Source: Streptomyces maremycinicus (GTDB taxonomy: Bacteria > Actinomycetota > Actinomycetes > Streptomycetales > Streptomycetaceae). From it: 64,000 bases of DNA. Both the position numbers and the translations under genes were made by a program. The notes beneath the pieces are model-generated. The model was not told where the DNA came from. It worked only from the letters and a program-made list of their open reading frames with translations, and ran no database searches. This document shows positions 1 to 9,594 of the stretch, in pieces (positions within the stretch are counted from its first letter, which is position 1; every line of letters begins with the position of its first letter). The DNA lies in the NCBI RefSeq assembly GCF_001184025.1, contig NZ_BBYG01000009.1, forward strand, positions 310,001 through 374,000. The letters are read 5' to 3'.

Positions 1-1444
1 GGCGCTGAGCCTGGACTTCCACGAGCGCTACACCTCGGGGCGGCTGATCTCGCGCTCCACCACGGACGTGGAGTCGCTGCGCGAGCTGCTCAGCGAGGGT
101 CTTCAGGAACTCGTGACGGTGATCCTGTCCTTCCTCTACATCTCGGCGATGCTGCTCTGGCTGGACCTGGGGCTCGGGGCCGTCGCGGTGGCCTCCTTCG
201 TGCCGCTGTACCTCCTGGTCAGGATCTACCAGCGGCGCGCCGGACAGGTGTTCCGGGCCCGCTCCACCGCCATCGCGGCCGTGATCGTGAAGTTCGTGGA
301 GACGATGAACGGCATCCGCCCGGTGCGCGCGTTCCGCCGCGAGGCCGTCAACGACGCCGACTTCGGCGTCCTGAACCGGCGGCACGAGCGGATCAACGGC
401 GACGCGCTCCTGGAGATGGCCCGGTACGTCACCGGATCGCGGCTGGTCGCCAACACGGCCGTCGCGGTGATCGTGCTGTGGGGCGCCACCCGGGTGGCCG
501 ACGGCTCGCTGGCACTGGGGGTGCTGGCAGCGGCCGTGCTGTATCTGCGGCGACTGTACGACCCGATCGACCGGCTCGCCATGTTCCTCAACTCCTACCA
601 GTCGGCGGCCGCCTCGCTGGAGAAGATCGCGGGCCTGCTCGCCCAGACGCCGTCCGTGCCCGAGCCGTCCGCGCCGCGGGAACTCCCGGCGCGGGAGAGC
701 GAACTGCCCGGCCGGGAGGTCGTCTTCGACGGGGTGTCCTTCGGGTACCGCACGGGCGGCGAGATCCTCCCCCGCTTCGACCTGACCCTGCCCGCCGGAC
801 AGACCGTCGCCGTGGTCGGCTCGACCGGCGCGGGCAAGTCCACGCTGGCCAAGCTGCTCGCCCGCTTCTACGACCCGTCCGGCGGGCGGGTGCTGCTGGA
901 CGGGGTCGACCTGCGCGAGCTGGCCGTGCCCGAACTGCGGCGCGGGGTGGTCATGGTGACGCAGGAGGCGTTCCTGTTCTCCGGCACGGTCGCCGAGAAC
1001 ATCGCCATCGGGCGGCCGGACGCGAGCCGGGAGGAGATCGAGCGTGCGGCGAAGGCGATCGGCGCGCACGAGTTCATCAGCGCCCTGCCCGACGGCTACG
1101 ACACCGACGTACGCAAGCGCGGCGGCCGGATCTCCGCCGGGCAGCGGCAACTCGTCGCGTTCGCACGCGCGTTGCTCGCCGACCCCGCGGTGCTGATCCT
1201 CGACGAGGCGACCAGCTCGCTGGACGTCCCGGGCGAGCGGGCCGTGCAGGCGGCGATGGCGACGGTGCTGAAGGGCCGTACGGCGGTGGTGATCGCGCAC
1301 CGGCTGTCGACCGTGGAGATCGCGGACCGGGTCCTGGTCATGGAGCACGGCCGGATCGTCGAGGACGGCAGCCCGGCCGCGCTGATCGCGGGCACCGGCC
1401 GGTTCGCGGAGCTGCACCGGGCCTGGCGGGACAGTCTGGCGTGA
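1..1444 (+). CDS. ABC exporter half-transporter (TM + ATPase), 5' truncated
   Basis: The reading frame is open from base 2, so the true start lies upstream of the window; about 480 residues are visible. The visible N-terminal half is the end of a type I exporter membrane domain with hydrophobic helices. The C-terminal half is a complete nucleotide-binding domain: Walker A GSTGAGKST near 830, Q-loop VTQEAF near 960, signature ISAGQRQ near 1130, Walker B LILDEATSSLD near 1200 and H-loop IAHRLST near 1300. All catalytic motifs look intact, so it could hydrolyse ATP as a homodimer or with a partner. It precedes two more half-transporters on the same strand. Substrate is unknown. Confidence 0.93.
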   Translation, partial: ALSLDFHERYTSGRLISRSTTDVESLRELLSEGLQELVTVILSFLYISAMLLWLDLGLGAVAVASFVPLYLLVRIYQRRAGQVFRARSTAIAAVIVKFVETMNGIRPVRAFRREAVNDADFGVLNRRHERINGDALLEMARYVTGSRLVANTAVAVIVLWGATRVADGSLALGVLAAAVLYLRRLYDPIDRLAMFLNSYQSAAASLEKIAGLLAQTPSVPEPSAPRELPARESELPGREVVFDGVSFGYRTGGEILPRFDLTLPAGQTVAVVGSTGAGKSTLAKLLARFYDPSGGRVLLDGVDLRELAVPELRRGVVMVTQEAFLFSGTVAENIAIGRPDASREEIERAAKAIGAHEFISALPDGYDTDVRKRGGRISAGQRQLVAFARALLADPAVLILDEATSSLDVPGERAVQAAMATVLKGRTAVVIAHRLSTVEIADRVLVMEHGRIVEDGSPAALIAGTGRFAELHRAWRDSLA

Positions 1445-1490
1445 GCGTAGGGGGATCCAGGAGGACCACGGGGGCCGGAGGAACGAGCGG

Positions 1491-3335
1491 ATGATCGACG
1501 CCTACGAGGATCCCGGCGCGCCGGACCGGCGCGGCGGCTGGGCCTACCTGGCCTGGCTGGTGCGCTGCCAGCCGTGGCGGGCGCTGGCCGGGGCGGTGCT
1601 GGCCAGCGTCTGGATGGTGCTGATGGCGGTGACGCCGTACCTGCTGTCCAAGGCGGTGGACGACGGGCTCGAGCCCGGTGACACGGCGGCGCTGGCCGGC
1701 TGGACGGCGGCCCTGTTCGCCGTGGGCGCCTTCAACGCCTGGGTGAGCATCATGCGGCACCGCACGATGACCCGGGTGCGGATGGACGCGTACCTGCGCA
1801 CCACCAAGGTCGTCGTCGGGCACACGGTGCGGCTCGGCGCCGCGCTGCCCCGCCAGGTGGAGGCCTCGGAGGTCGTCACGATCGGCGTGAGCGACGTGCA
1901 CACCATCGCGGGCGCGCTGACGGTGATCGGGCCGGGCGTCGGCTCGGTCGTCGTCTGCGTCTTCGTCGCCGGGCTGCTGCTGTCGGTGTCGCCGCTGCTG
2001 GCGGCGATCGTGCTGCTGGGAATGCCGGTGGTCGCGGTGCTGGTCGGGCCGCTGATGAAGCGGCTCCAGGGCACGGAGACGGAGTACCGGGAGCGGCAGG
2101 GCGTGCTCACCGCGCGGATCGGTGATCTCGCGGGCGGGCTGCGGGTCCTGAACGGGCTCGGTGGCAAGGAGCTGTTCGCGGCCTCCTTCGACCGTGACTC
2201 GCAGCGGCTGCGGGCGCAGGGCTACCGGGTCGGCGCGGTCACCAGTTGGATGCAGGCACTGGGGGTGGGCCTGCCGACGCTCTTCCTCGCCGTGGTCACC
2301 TGGGCGGCGGCCCGGCTCGCCGCCCAAGGGGAGCTGACGGTCGGCGAGTTGGTGGCGGTGTACGGCTATGTCGCGGTCCTGATCGGCCCGGTGGCGTTCC
2401 TCGTCGAGATGGGCTACCAGCTCAGCCGGGGCGTGGTGGCCGCCCGTCGCGTCGTACGGCTGCTGCGGCTGGAACCGGCCCCCGACGCCGTACCCGGCAC
2501 CACCGGATCGGACACCGGTACCGCACCCGACACCGGCACAGGCACCGACACCGACACCGGCACCGGCACCGGCACCGGCACCGGTGTCGCCGACGCGCCG
2601 GCCGAGCCGTCCGTGCTGCACGACCCGGTCTCGGGTGTGCGGGTGGCCCCGGGGCGGCTGACCGCGCTGGTCGGCGCCCGGCACGCGGAGGTGACCGCCG
2701 TCGTGGACCGGCTCGGCCGGTACGGGCCCTCGGACGCCACCTGGGGCGGGGTACGGCTGGACGCCGTCCCCCTGGACCAGGTCAGGGAGCGGATCCTGGT
2801 CGCCGACCACGAGGCCGACCTGTTCGCCGGGAGTCTGCGCGAGGTGGTGGGCGGGCGACGGACGCCGTCCCCGGCGGATCTCGGGCGGGCGGTGCGGGCG
2901 GCGGCCGCCGACGACATCGTGCGGGGCCTGCCGAAGGGGCTGGAGTCGCCCGTGACCGCGCAGGGGCGCAACCTCTCCGGTGGCCAGCGGCAACGGGTCC
3001 GGCTGGTACGGGCGTTGCTCGCCGACCCCGGGGTGCTGCTGGCCGTCGAGCCGACCTCGGCGCTCGACGCGCACACGGAGGCGGTGGTCGCCCGGCGGCT
3101 GCGCGCCGCGCGGACCGGGCGTACCACGGTGGTGACCACCACCTCGCCGCTGCTCCTCGCCCAGGCGGACACCGTCCACTTCCTGGTCGACGGAAAGGTG
3201 GCGGCGAGCGGCCACCACCGCGACCTGCTGGAGCGGGAACCGGGATACCGGGCCCTGGTGGCCCGCGACTCCGACGACAGTGATCCGGACCCGGATGACG
3301 TGGCCGGCGCGGGTGCCGAGGAGGTCGCGCGGTGA
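1491..3335 (+). CDS. ABC exporter half-transporter with degenerate ATP site
   Basis: A 614-residue fused membrane and ATPase protein. The ATG has a good ribosome site, GGAGGA, 8 bases upstream. The membrane domain spans roughly residues 25-320. A Thr/Gly/Asp-rich linker follows (about residues 340-365, from an ACCGGC-type repeat). The ATPase domain is clearly degenerate. Where Walker A should be it reads GARHAEVT with no lysine; Walker B reads LLAVEPTSALD with Val for the usual Asp; and the H-loop His is replaced (TTTSP). The signature LSGGQRQR is intact. This is the pattern of the non-catalytic member of a heterodimeric exporter. Its stop overlaps the start of the next half-transporter by 4 bases, which suggests that protein as partner. 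Confidence 0.93.
   Translation: MIDAYEDPGAPDRRGGWAYLAWLVRCQPWRALAGAVLASVWMVLMAVTPYLLSKAVDDGLEPGDTAALAGWTAALFAVGAFNAWVSIMRHRTMTRVRMDAYLRTTKVVVGHTVRLGAALPRQVEASEVVTIGVSDVHTIAGALTVIGPGVGSVVVCVFVAGLLLSVSPLLAAIVLLGMPVVAVLVGPLMKRLQGTETEYRERQGVLTARIGDLAGGLRVLNGLGGKELFAASFDRDSQRLRAQGYRVGAVTSWMQALGVGLPTLFLAVVTWAAARLAAQGELTVGELVAVYGYVAVLIGPVAFLVEMGYQLSRGVVAARRVVRLLRLEPAPDAVPGTTGSDTGTAPDTGTGTDTDTGTGTGTGTGVADAPAEPSVLHDPVSGVRVAPGRLTALVGARHAEVTAVVDRLGRYGPSDATWGGVRLDAVPLDQVRERILVADHEADLFAGSLREVVGGRRTPSPADLGRAVRAAAADDIVRGLPKGLESPVTAQGRNLSGGQRQRVRLVRALLADPGVLLAVEPTSALDAHTEAVVARRLRAARTGRTTVVTTTSPLLLAQADTVHFLVDGKVAASGHHRDLLEREPGYRALVARDSDDSDPDPDDVAGAGAEEVAR
2531..2585 (+). repeat. ACCGGC/ACCGAC hexanucleotide repeat inside ABC gene
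   Basis: About nine imperfect 6-bp units encode a Thr-Gly/Thr-Asp dipeptide run between the membrane and ATPase domains of the second half-transporter. The array stays in frame and probably forms a flexible linker. The unit length is a multiple of three, so copy-number change would alter linker length without shifting frame. Confidence 0.75.
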
Positions 3336-5107
3336 CGGTGGTCGACGGGTCGTCGGGGCGGTTGCCGGTCGCCACGCCCGGTGACGTGCGCCGGGCGGCC
3401 GTACGGCTGCTGCGGGCCGACCGGCGGGCCTTCGCCGGAGCGCTCGTTCTGAACGTGCTCGCCGCCGGGGCCGGGCTGGCCGGGCCGTGGCTGCTGGGGC
3501 GGATCATCGACGAGGTGCGGGCCGGGCACGGCACCGGCGCCGTGGACCGGCTGGCGGCGGCCATCGTGCTCTGCGCGCTCGCGCAGCTGCTGCTGGCCCG
3601 CTGGGCCCGGTACGCGGGGCACCGCTTCGGGGAGCGGATGCTGGCACGGGTGCGGGAGGAGTTCGTCGGGCGGGCCCTCGCGCTGCCCGCGTCGGTGGTT
3701 GAGCGGGCCGGCACCGGCGACCTGACCACGCGCGGCACCGCCGATGTGGCGGCCGTGGGCACCACCCTGCGGGACGCCGGGCCCGAGCTGCTGGTCTGCA
3801 CGGTGCAGGCGCTGTTCACGCTCGGCGCGGTGTTCGTGATCGACCCGCTGCTCGGGGCGGTCGGAGTGCTCGGGCTGACCCCGATCTGGTGCGCGCTGCG
3901 CTGGTACCTGCGGCGGGCGCGCGCGGCCTACCTCGCCGAGGGCGCGGCCACCTCCGAGGTCGCCGAGGTCGTCGCCTCGACCGCGTCCGGGGCGCGTACG
4001 GTCGAGGCGTTCCGGCTCCAGGAGCGGCGGACGGCGGCCGGCCGGGAGGCGCTGGAGATCGCGCGCCGCACCCGTTTCCGCACGCTCTACCTGCGCTCGG
4101 TGTTCTTCCCGGTGATCGAGGTGTCCTACTCGCTGCCGGTGGCGGGTGTGCTGCTGCTGGGCGGCGCGCTGCACGCGCGGGGCTCGATGAGCCTGGGTGC
4201 GGTGGTGGCGGCCGCGCTGTACCTGCGGCAGTTCACCGAGCCGCTGGACCAGATCCTGATGCGCGTCGAACAGCTCCAGAGCAGTGGCGCCTCGTTCGCC
4301 AGGGTGGAGGGCCTGGCCCGGGCACCGCACGCCGAGCCGGACGGCGGGGCGCCCGCTCCGGCGGACGACCGGATCGACGTGACGGGCGTGCGGTACGCCT
4401 ACGAGCGCGGCGGCGAGGTACTGCGCGGGGTCGATCTGACGGTACGGCCCGGTGAGCGGCTCGCGGTCGTCGGCCCGTCGGGCGCCGGCAAGACGACGCT
4501 GAGCAGGCTGCTCGCCGGGGTGGACGCGCCGAGCGCGGGCACGGTGACCGTGGGCGGGGTGCAGGTCGCGGAGCTGGCCCCGGAGACGCTGCGCCGGCAG
4601 GTCGTGCTGGTCACCCAGGAGCACCATGTGTTCCTCGGTACGGTCCGCGACAACCTGCTGATCGCCGAACCGGCCGCGACCGACGCGCGGTTGTGGGAGG
4701 CGCTGGCCGCGGTCGGCGCCGCCGACTGGGTCCGGGAGATGCCCGGCGGCCTGGACGCCGTGCTCGGCGCGGGCGGCGCCCGGACGGACGGCTCCCAAGC
4801 CCAGCAACTCGCCCTGGCGCGGGTGGTGCTGGCCGATCCGCACACGCTGATCCTGGACGAGGCGACGGCCCTGCTGGATCCGGCGACCGCCCGGCACACC
4901 GAGCGGGCGCTGGCCGCGGTACTGCGGGGGCGGACCGTCATCGCCATCGCCCACCGCCTGCACACCGCGCACGACGCGGACCGGGTCGCCGTGATGCAGG
5001 ACGGCCGTCTCACCGAACTCGGCACGCACGAGGCCCTGGTGACGGCGGGCGGGGCGTACGCGACACTCTGGCGGACCTGGCACGGCGAGCGCGCCGCAGA
5101 GTCCTGA
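3332..5107 (+). CDS. ABC exporter half-transporter with degenerate signature motif
   Basis: A 591-residue half-transporter starting with GTG, overlapping the previous stop by 4 bases (GTGA), so translation is probably coupled. The membrane domain covers about residues 20-320. The ATPase domain has intact Walker A (GPSGAGKTT near 4475), Q-loop, Walker B (LILDEATALLD near 4850) and H-loop (IAHRLHT). The signature, expected as LSGGQ, reads TDGSQAQQ near 4785. This is complementary to the previous protein, which has a good signature but a dead Walker A. A heterodimer of the two would have one consensus ATP site and one doubly degenerate site, as in known asymmetric exporters. Substrate is unknown. 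Confidence 0.93.
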   Translation: MTVVDGSSGRLPVATPGDVRRAAVRLLRADRRAFAGALVLNVLAAGAGLAGPWLLGRIIDEVRAGHGTGAVDRLAAAIVLCALAQLLLARWARYAGHRFGERMLARVREEFVGRALALPASVVERAGTGDLTTRGTADVAAVGTTLRDAGPELLVCTVQALFTLGAVFVIDPLLGAVGVLGLTPIWCALRWYLRRARAAYLAEGAATSEVAEVVASTASGARTVEAFRLQERRTAAGREALEIARRTRFRTLYLRSVFFPVIEVSYSLPVAGVLLLGGALHARGSMSLGAVVAAALYLRQFTEPLDQILMRVEQLQSSGASFARVEGLARAPHAEPDGGAPAPADDRIDVTGVRYAYERGGEVLRGVDLTVRPGERLAVVGPSGAGKTTLSRLLAGVDAPSAGTVTVGGVQVAELAPETLRRQVVLVTQEHHVFLGTVRDNLLIAEPAATDARLWEALAAVGAADWVREMPGGLDAVLGAGGARTDGSQAQQLALARVVLADPHTLILDEATALLDPATARHTERALAAVLRGRTVIAIAHRLHTAHDADRVAVMQDGRLTELGTHEALVTAGGAYATLWRTWHGERAAES

Positions 5108-5507
5108 CCTCCGGTTCGCCCCGCCCCGCGACCGGGCAGGGCGGCCGTGCCGGTCACCCGGCCGGACGACCGCCCGCCCGGCGGCCGCTCGACACCTCGG
5201 GCCGGCCGCTCGGCGGTGTCCTGCGGGTCCTGCCGTCCGCTCGACGTGTCCCGGCGGCGACTCGACCGCATATCGAACATGAACTACCGGACAACGAACT
5301 GTTTCCGGCCAACTTCCTGACGCGCTCCTGACAGATAGCGCAATCCACTGCCACTCTTCCCACTGCTGGTTCACAGCAACCCCACAGCAAATCCCGCTCC
5401 ACGTACCGCCTTTGTTCTGCGTACCGCCTTTGTCGTGCCCGCGCGGCTCACCCGCCGTCGGGTCTCCCCTGGCCGCGTGACCCGTGGCCGCGCAGAAGGA
5501 GTCAGTG
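5108..5507. other. Intergenic region upstream of the first M4 protease
   Basis: A 400-bp gap after the ABC operon. The first half is GC-rich and holds only weak dyads, for example GACACC (5191-5196) opposite GGTGTC (5215-5220), which may help end ABC transcription. From about 5270 the sequence becomes AT-richer, a likely promoter area for the protease. No -35/-10 pair could be chosen with confidence and no credible gene was found. Confidence 0.5.
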
Positions 5508-7556
5508 TTGAGCAGCAGTCCCTCTCGCAGACGCACCCCCCACAGCACCTCCCGTCGTGCCGCGGCCGTCGCCCTCGTCGGCGTCTCCGCGCTCATCGCC
5601 GCCGCCGTGCAGTCCGGCGCGGCGACCGCCGCCCCGGTGAAGGCACCGCAGGCGGCCGGTCAGGCCAACCCGGGCGCCGAGTCGGTGCGCCTCACCCCCG
5701 CCCAGCGTGCCGCGCTGATCCGGGAGGCGGACGCCGGCAAGGCGGCCACCGCGAAGGAGTTGGGCCTCGACGCCAAGGAGGCGCTCGTCGTCCGTGACGT
5801 CGTCAAGGACGCCGACGGCACCCTGCACACCCGCTACGAGCGCACCTACGGCGGCCTCCCGGTCCTCGGCGGCGACCTGGTCGTCGAGACCGCGAAGTCC
5901 GGCGCCACCGAGGGCGTCACGAAGGCCACCCGGGCCGCCATCAAGGTCGCCTCGCTCTCGCCGGCCCTCAGCGCGGCCAAGGCGGAGAAGCAGGCGCTGA
6001 GCCTCGCCACGGCCGCGGGCGCCGAGAACGCGGACACCGACCGCGCCCCGCGCAAGGTGATCTGGGCGGCGAACGGCACCCCGGTCCTGGCGTACGAGAC
6101 CGTCGTCGGCGGGCTCCAGGAGGACGGCACCCCGAACGAGCTGCACGTCATCACCGACGCGGCCACCGGCAAGAAGCTGTACGAGTACCAGGGCATCGAG
6201 ACCGGCACCGGCAACACCATGTACAGCGGCCAGGTGACCCTCGGCACCACGCAGTCGGGGTCCACGTACAACCTGACCGACGGCGCGCGCGGCAACCACA
6301 AGACGTACAACCTCAACCGGGGCACCTCCGGCACCGGCACCCTCTTCTCCGGCCCCGACGACGTCTGGGGCACCGGCGCCGCGTCCAACCTGGAGACCGC
6401 GGGCGCCGACGCCCACTACGGCGCGGCCCTGACCTGGGACTACTACAAGAACGTGCACGGCCGCAGCGGCATCAGGGGCGACGGGGTCGGCGCGTACTCG
6501 CGCGTGCACTACGGCAACGCGTACGTCAACGCGTTCTGGTCGGACAGCTGCTTCTGCATGACGTACGGCGACGGCTCGGGCAACACCCACCCGCTGACGT
6601 CCATCGACGTGGCCGGGCACGAGATGACGCACGGCGTCACCTCCAACACCGCGGGGCTGAACTACAGCGGTGAGTCCGGCGGCCTCAACGAGGCGACCTC
6701 GGACATCTTCGGCACCTCGGTCGAGTTCTACGCGCAGAACTCCTCGGACGTCGGTGACTACCTCATCGGCGAGGAGATCGACATCAACGGCGACGGCTCG
6801 CCGCTGCGCTACATGGACAAGCCGAGCAAGGACGGCGCGTCGAAGGACAGCTGGTACTCGGGGATCGGATCGGTCGACGTCCACTACTCGTCCGGCCCGG
6901 CGAACCACTTCTTCTACCTCCTGTCGGAGGGCAGCGGCACCAAGACCATCAACGGTGTCACCTACAACTCGGCCACCTCGGACGGCCTCCCGGTCACCGG
7001 CATCGGCCGCGACAAGGCCGAGAAGATCTGGTTCCGCGCGCTGACCACGAAGTTCACCACGACCACCAACTACGCGGCGGCCCGCACCGGCACGCTGGCG
7101 GCGGCCGGTGAGCTGTACGGCACCACCTCCACCGAGTACAAGGCGGTGCAGGACGCGTGGGCCGGCGTCGCGGTCGGCGCCCGTTCCGGCGGCGGGGGCG
7201 GCGGCGGCACCTCCTTCGAGAACGCCGCCGACGTATCGATTCCGGACAACGGGGCGGCGGTCACCTCCTCGGTCACCGTCTCCGGCCGGACCGGCAACGC
7301 GCCCTCGAACCTCGCGGTGGCGGTCGACATCGTCCACACCTACATCGGTGACCTCCAGGTGCAGTTGCTCGCGCCCGACGGCACGGCGTACACGCTGAAG
7401 GCGTACGGCACCGGCGGCAGCACGGACAACCTCAACACCACGTACACCGTGAACGCGTCCTCCGAGGTCGCCAACGGGGTCTGGAAGTTGCGGGTCCAGG
7501 ACAACGCGGCCCAGGACACCGGCTACATCAACAGCTGGAAGCTGACCTTCCCGTAG
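5508..7556 (+). CDS. Secreted M4 (thermolysin-like) zinc metalloprotease with C-terminal P-domain
   Basis: About 682 residues. The TTG at 5508 is chosen because AAGGAG lies at 5496-5501; GTG at 5505 is also possible. Order of parts: an Arg-rich then hydrophobic signal peptide (first 45 residues); an FTP/PepSY-type propeptide; the M4 catalytic domain with HEMTH near 6620 (two zinc ligands and the catalytic Glu) and GGLNEATSD near 6680 (third zinc ligand); a Gly-rich linker near 7190; and a C-terminal proprotein-convertase P-domain of about 115 residues that usually aids folding or substrate binding. Such enzymes are exported with the propeptide as inhibitor/chaperone and self-activate outside the cell. 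A close paralogue without the P-domain follows. Confidence 0.95.
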   Translation: MSSSPSRRRTPHSTSRRAAAVALVGVSALIAAAVQSGAATAAPVKAPQAAGQANPGAESVRLTPAQRAALIREADAGKAATAKELGLDAKEALVVRDVVKDADGTLHTRYERTYGGLPVLGGDLVVETAKSGATEGVTKATRAAIKVASLSPALSAAKAEKQALSLATAAGAENADTDRAPRKVIWAANGTPVLAYETVVGGLQEDGTPNELHVITDAATGKKLYEYQGIETGTGNTMYSGQVTLGTTQSGSTYNLTDGARGNHKTYNLNRGTSGTGTLFSGPDDVWGTGAASNLETAGADAHYGAALTWDYYKNVHGRSGIRGDGVGAYSRVHYGNAYVNAFWSDSCFCMTYGDGSGNTHPLTSIDVAGHEMTHGVTSNTAGLNYSGESGGLNEATSDIFGTSVEFYAQNSSDVGDYLIGEEIDINGDGSPLRYMDKPSKDGASKDSWYSGIGSVDVHYSSGPANHFFYLLSEGSGTKTINGVTYNSATSDGLPVTGIGRDKAEKIWFRALTTKFTTTTNYAAARTGTLAAAGELYGTTSTEYKAVQDAWAGVAVGARSGGGGGGGTSFENAADVSIPDNGAAVTSSVTVSGRTGNAPSNLAVAVDIVHTYIGDLQVQLLAPDGTAYTLKAYGTGGSTDNLNTTYTVNASSEVANGVWKLRVQDNAAQDTGYINSWKLTFP

Positions 7557-7875
7557 GCCACAGGCCCCGCAGGGGCCCTGCACAGCCGAACGAGAGACAG
7601 CGCACAGAACGCCGTCCCGGAGCTCCGACTCCGCCGGGACGGCGTTCCCTTTTTGCCGGTGCCTTACCTACGTCCTGTTGGCCCTTTACCCAGGTCAAGT
7701 CCGTTCACATTCCGGCAACGTTCATCCGGCCGTTGATTTTCAGCCAACATCACTTCGGGGTCCTGACATGTACGCGCCTTGATGCCAGTCTTCCTGTCAC
7801 CCGCCGCACAACTTCACAGCAGTCACGGACGGCCACCCCACGCCGCCCGGGCACCCCCACATCCAAGGAGCTTGT
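7557..7875. other. Intergenic region between the two M4 proteases
   Basis: Holds the terminator of the upstream protease (7608-7654), then about 200 bp that is AT-richer than the genes (7660-7860) and probably carries the promoter of the second protease. No confident -35/-10 pair was seen. There is no credible small gene. Confidence 0.5.
7608..7654 (+). terminator. Intrinsic terminator of the first M4 protease gene
   Basis: A perfect 13-bp stem, AACGCCGTCCCGG (7608-7620) with its complement (7634-7646), 13-base loop, then a T run at 7650-7654. It starts about 50 bases after the stop codon. Confidence 0.85.
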
Positions 7876-9537
7876 GTGACCTCCCTCTACGCGCGTCACA
7901 AGCACACCACCCTGGCCATCGCCACCGCCGTCGCGGCCGGAGCCCTGATCACCACCGGCCTCACCGGCAGCGCGGCCGCCCAGACCCCGACGGACGCCTC
8001 CGGCGCGACCCCCCTCGCCGCGCCCACCGCGCTGGCCCCCGCCGCCCGCACCGCCCTGATCCAGGACAAGCAGGCCGACGCGACCGCGACCGCGCAGGAG
8101 ATAGGCCTGGGCACCAAGGAGGCGCTCGTCGTCCGTGACGTCGTCAAGGACGCGGACGGCACGGTCCACACGCGCTACGAGCGGACCTACGCGGGTCTGC
8201 CGGTCCTCGGCGGCGACCTGGTCGTCCACGAGTCGGCCGCCGGCGTGAACAAGGGCGTCACCAAGGCGACGAACACCACCATCAAGGTCGCCTCGCTCAC
8301 CCCGGTCGTCACCGCCGCCAAGGCCGAGAAGCAGGCCCTGACGCTCGCCAAGGACGCCGGCTCCGCCAGCACCGAGGCCAGCGACGCGCCCCGCAAGGTG
8401 ATCTGGGCCGGCAACGGCAGCAAGCCGGTCCTCGCCTACGAGACGGTCGTCGGCGGACTCCAGGACGACGGCACCCCGAACGAGCTGCACGTCATCACCG
8501 ACGCGGCCACCGGCAAGAAGCTGTACGAGTACCAGGGCATCGAGACCGGCACCGGCAAGAGCCTCTACTCGGGCACGGTGACCCTCGGCACGACCCTGTC
8601 GGGCTCGACGTACCAGCTGACGGACGGCACGCGCGGCGGCCACAAGACGTACAACAAGTCGCACACCACGACCTCCTCGGCGGGCACGCTGTTCACCGAC
8701 GCGGACGACACCTGGGGCACCGGCGCCGCGTCCAGCTCGACCACGGACCAGACGGCCGCCGTCGACGCCGCGTACGGCGCGCAGGCGACGTGGGACTTCT
8801 ACAAGGCCACGTTCGGCCGCAGCGGCATCAAGAACAACGGTGTCGCCGCGTACTCCCGCGTCCACTACGGCAACGCGTACGTGAACGCCTTCTGGGACGA
8901 CAGCTGCTTCTGCATGACGTACGGCGACGGGTCGAGCAACACCCACCCGCTGACCTCGCTGGACGTGGCCGGCCACGAGATGACCCACGGCGTCACCTCG
9001 AACACGGCGGGTCTGAACTACTCGGGCGAGTCCGGCGGCCTCAACGAGGCGACCTCCGACATCTTCGGCACCGCCGTCGAGTTCTACGCGGCGAACTCCT
9101 CCGACGTCGGCGACTACCTCATCGGCGAGAAGATCAACATCAACGGCAACGGCACCCCGCTGCGCTACATGGACCAGCCGAGCAAGGACGGCGGCTCGGC
9201 CAACTACTGGTCGTCCTCGCTGAAGAACCTGGACGTGCACTACTCGTCCGGCCCGGCGAACCACTTCTTCTTCCTGCTGAGCGAGGGCAGCGGCAGCCGG
9301 ACCATCAACGGGGTGAGCTACAACTCCCCGACCTACAACAGCTCCACCCTCACCGGTATCGGACGCGCCAAGGCCGTCCAGATCTGGTACAAGGCGCTGA
9401 CGACCTACATGACCTCGACGACCACCTACTCGGGCGCCCGCACGGCGACCCTGAGCGCGGCGTCGGCGCTGTACGGCTCGACCAGCACCGAGTACAAGGC
9501 GGTCGCGGCGGCCTGGACGGCCGTCAACGTCGCCTGA
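7876..9537 (+). CDS. Secreted M4 (thermolysin-like) zinc metalloprotease
   Basis: A 553-residue paralogue of the preceding protease. GTG at 7876 has AAGGAG 5 bases upstream (7865-7870). It has a signal peptide (about residues 1-38), an FTP/PepSY propeptide and an M4 domain with HEMTH near 8980 and GGLNEATSD near 9040. It stops just after the M4 C-terminal lobe and lacks the Gly linker and P-domain of its neighbour. The two proteins align along their length and share a 92-bp stretch of identical DNA (6123-6214 and 8467-8558), suggesting recent duplication or gene conversion. It has its own upstream region and downstream hairpin, so it is probably its own transcription unit. Confidence 0.95.
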   Translation: MTSLYARHKHTTLAIATAVAAGALITTGLTGSAAAQTPTDASGATPLAAPTALAPAARTALIQDKQADATATAQEIGLGTKEALVVRDVVKDADGTVHTRYERTYAGLPVLGGDLVVHESAAGVNKGVTKATNTTIKVASLTPVVTAAKAEKQALTLAKDAGSASTEASDAPRKVIWAGNGSKPVLAYETVVGGLQDDGTPNELHVITDAATGKKLYEYQGIETGTGKSLYSGTVTLGTTLSGSTYQLTDGTRGGHKTYNKSHTTTSSAGTLFTDADDTWGTGAASSSTTDQTAAVDAAYGAQATWDFYKATFGRSGIKNNGVAAYSRVHYGNAYVNAFWDDSCFCMTYGDGSSNTHPLTSLDVAGHEMTHGVTSNTAGLNYSGESGGLNEATSDIFGTAVEFYAANSSDVGDYLIGEKININGNGTPLRYMDQPSKDGGSANYWSSSLKNLDVHYSSGPANHFFFLLSEGSGSRTINGVSYNSPTYNSSTLTGIGRAKAVQIWYKALTTYMTSTTTYSGARTATLSAASALYGSTSTEYKAVAAAWTAVNVA

Positions 9538-9556
9538 GAGATGCGCGGTTGACGTG

Positions 9557-9594
9557 AGGCGGTACCCGGGACGAAGGCTTCCCGGGTACCGCCT
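9557..9594 (+). terminator. Hairpin terminator after the second M4 protease
   Basis: A perfect inverted repeat, AGGCGGTACCCGGG (9557-9570) with its complement (9581-9594), about 20 bases after the stop codon. There is no U tract, which is common in Streptomyces. The 3' arm ends at the base before the -10 of the next gene. Confidence 0.8.

Noticed and set aside
1338..5596. Long minus-strand frames opposite the ABC exporters (up to 1060 residues)
   Set aside because: Composition-driven, Arg/Pro/His-rich, with no domain. The plus strand holds clear ABC motifs.
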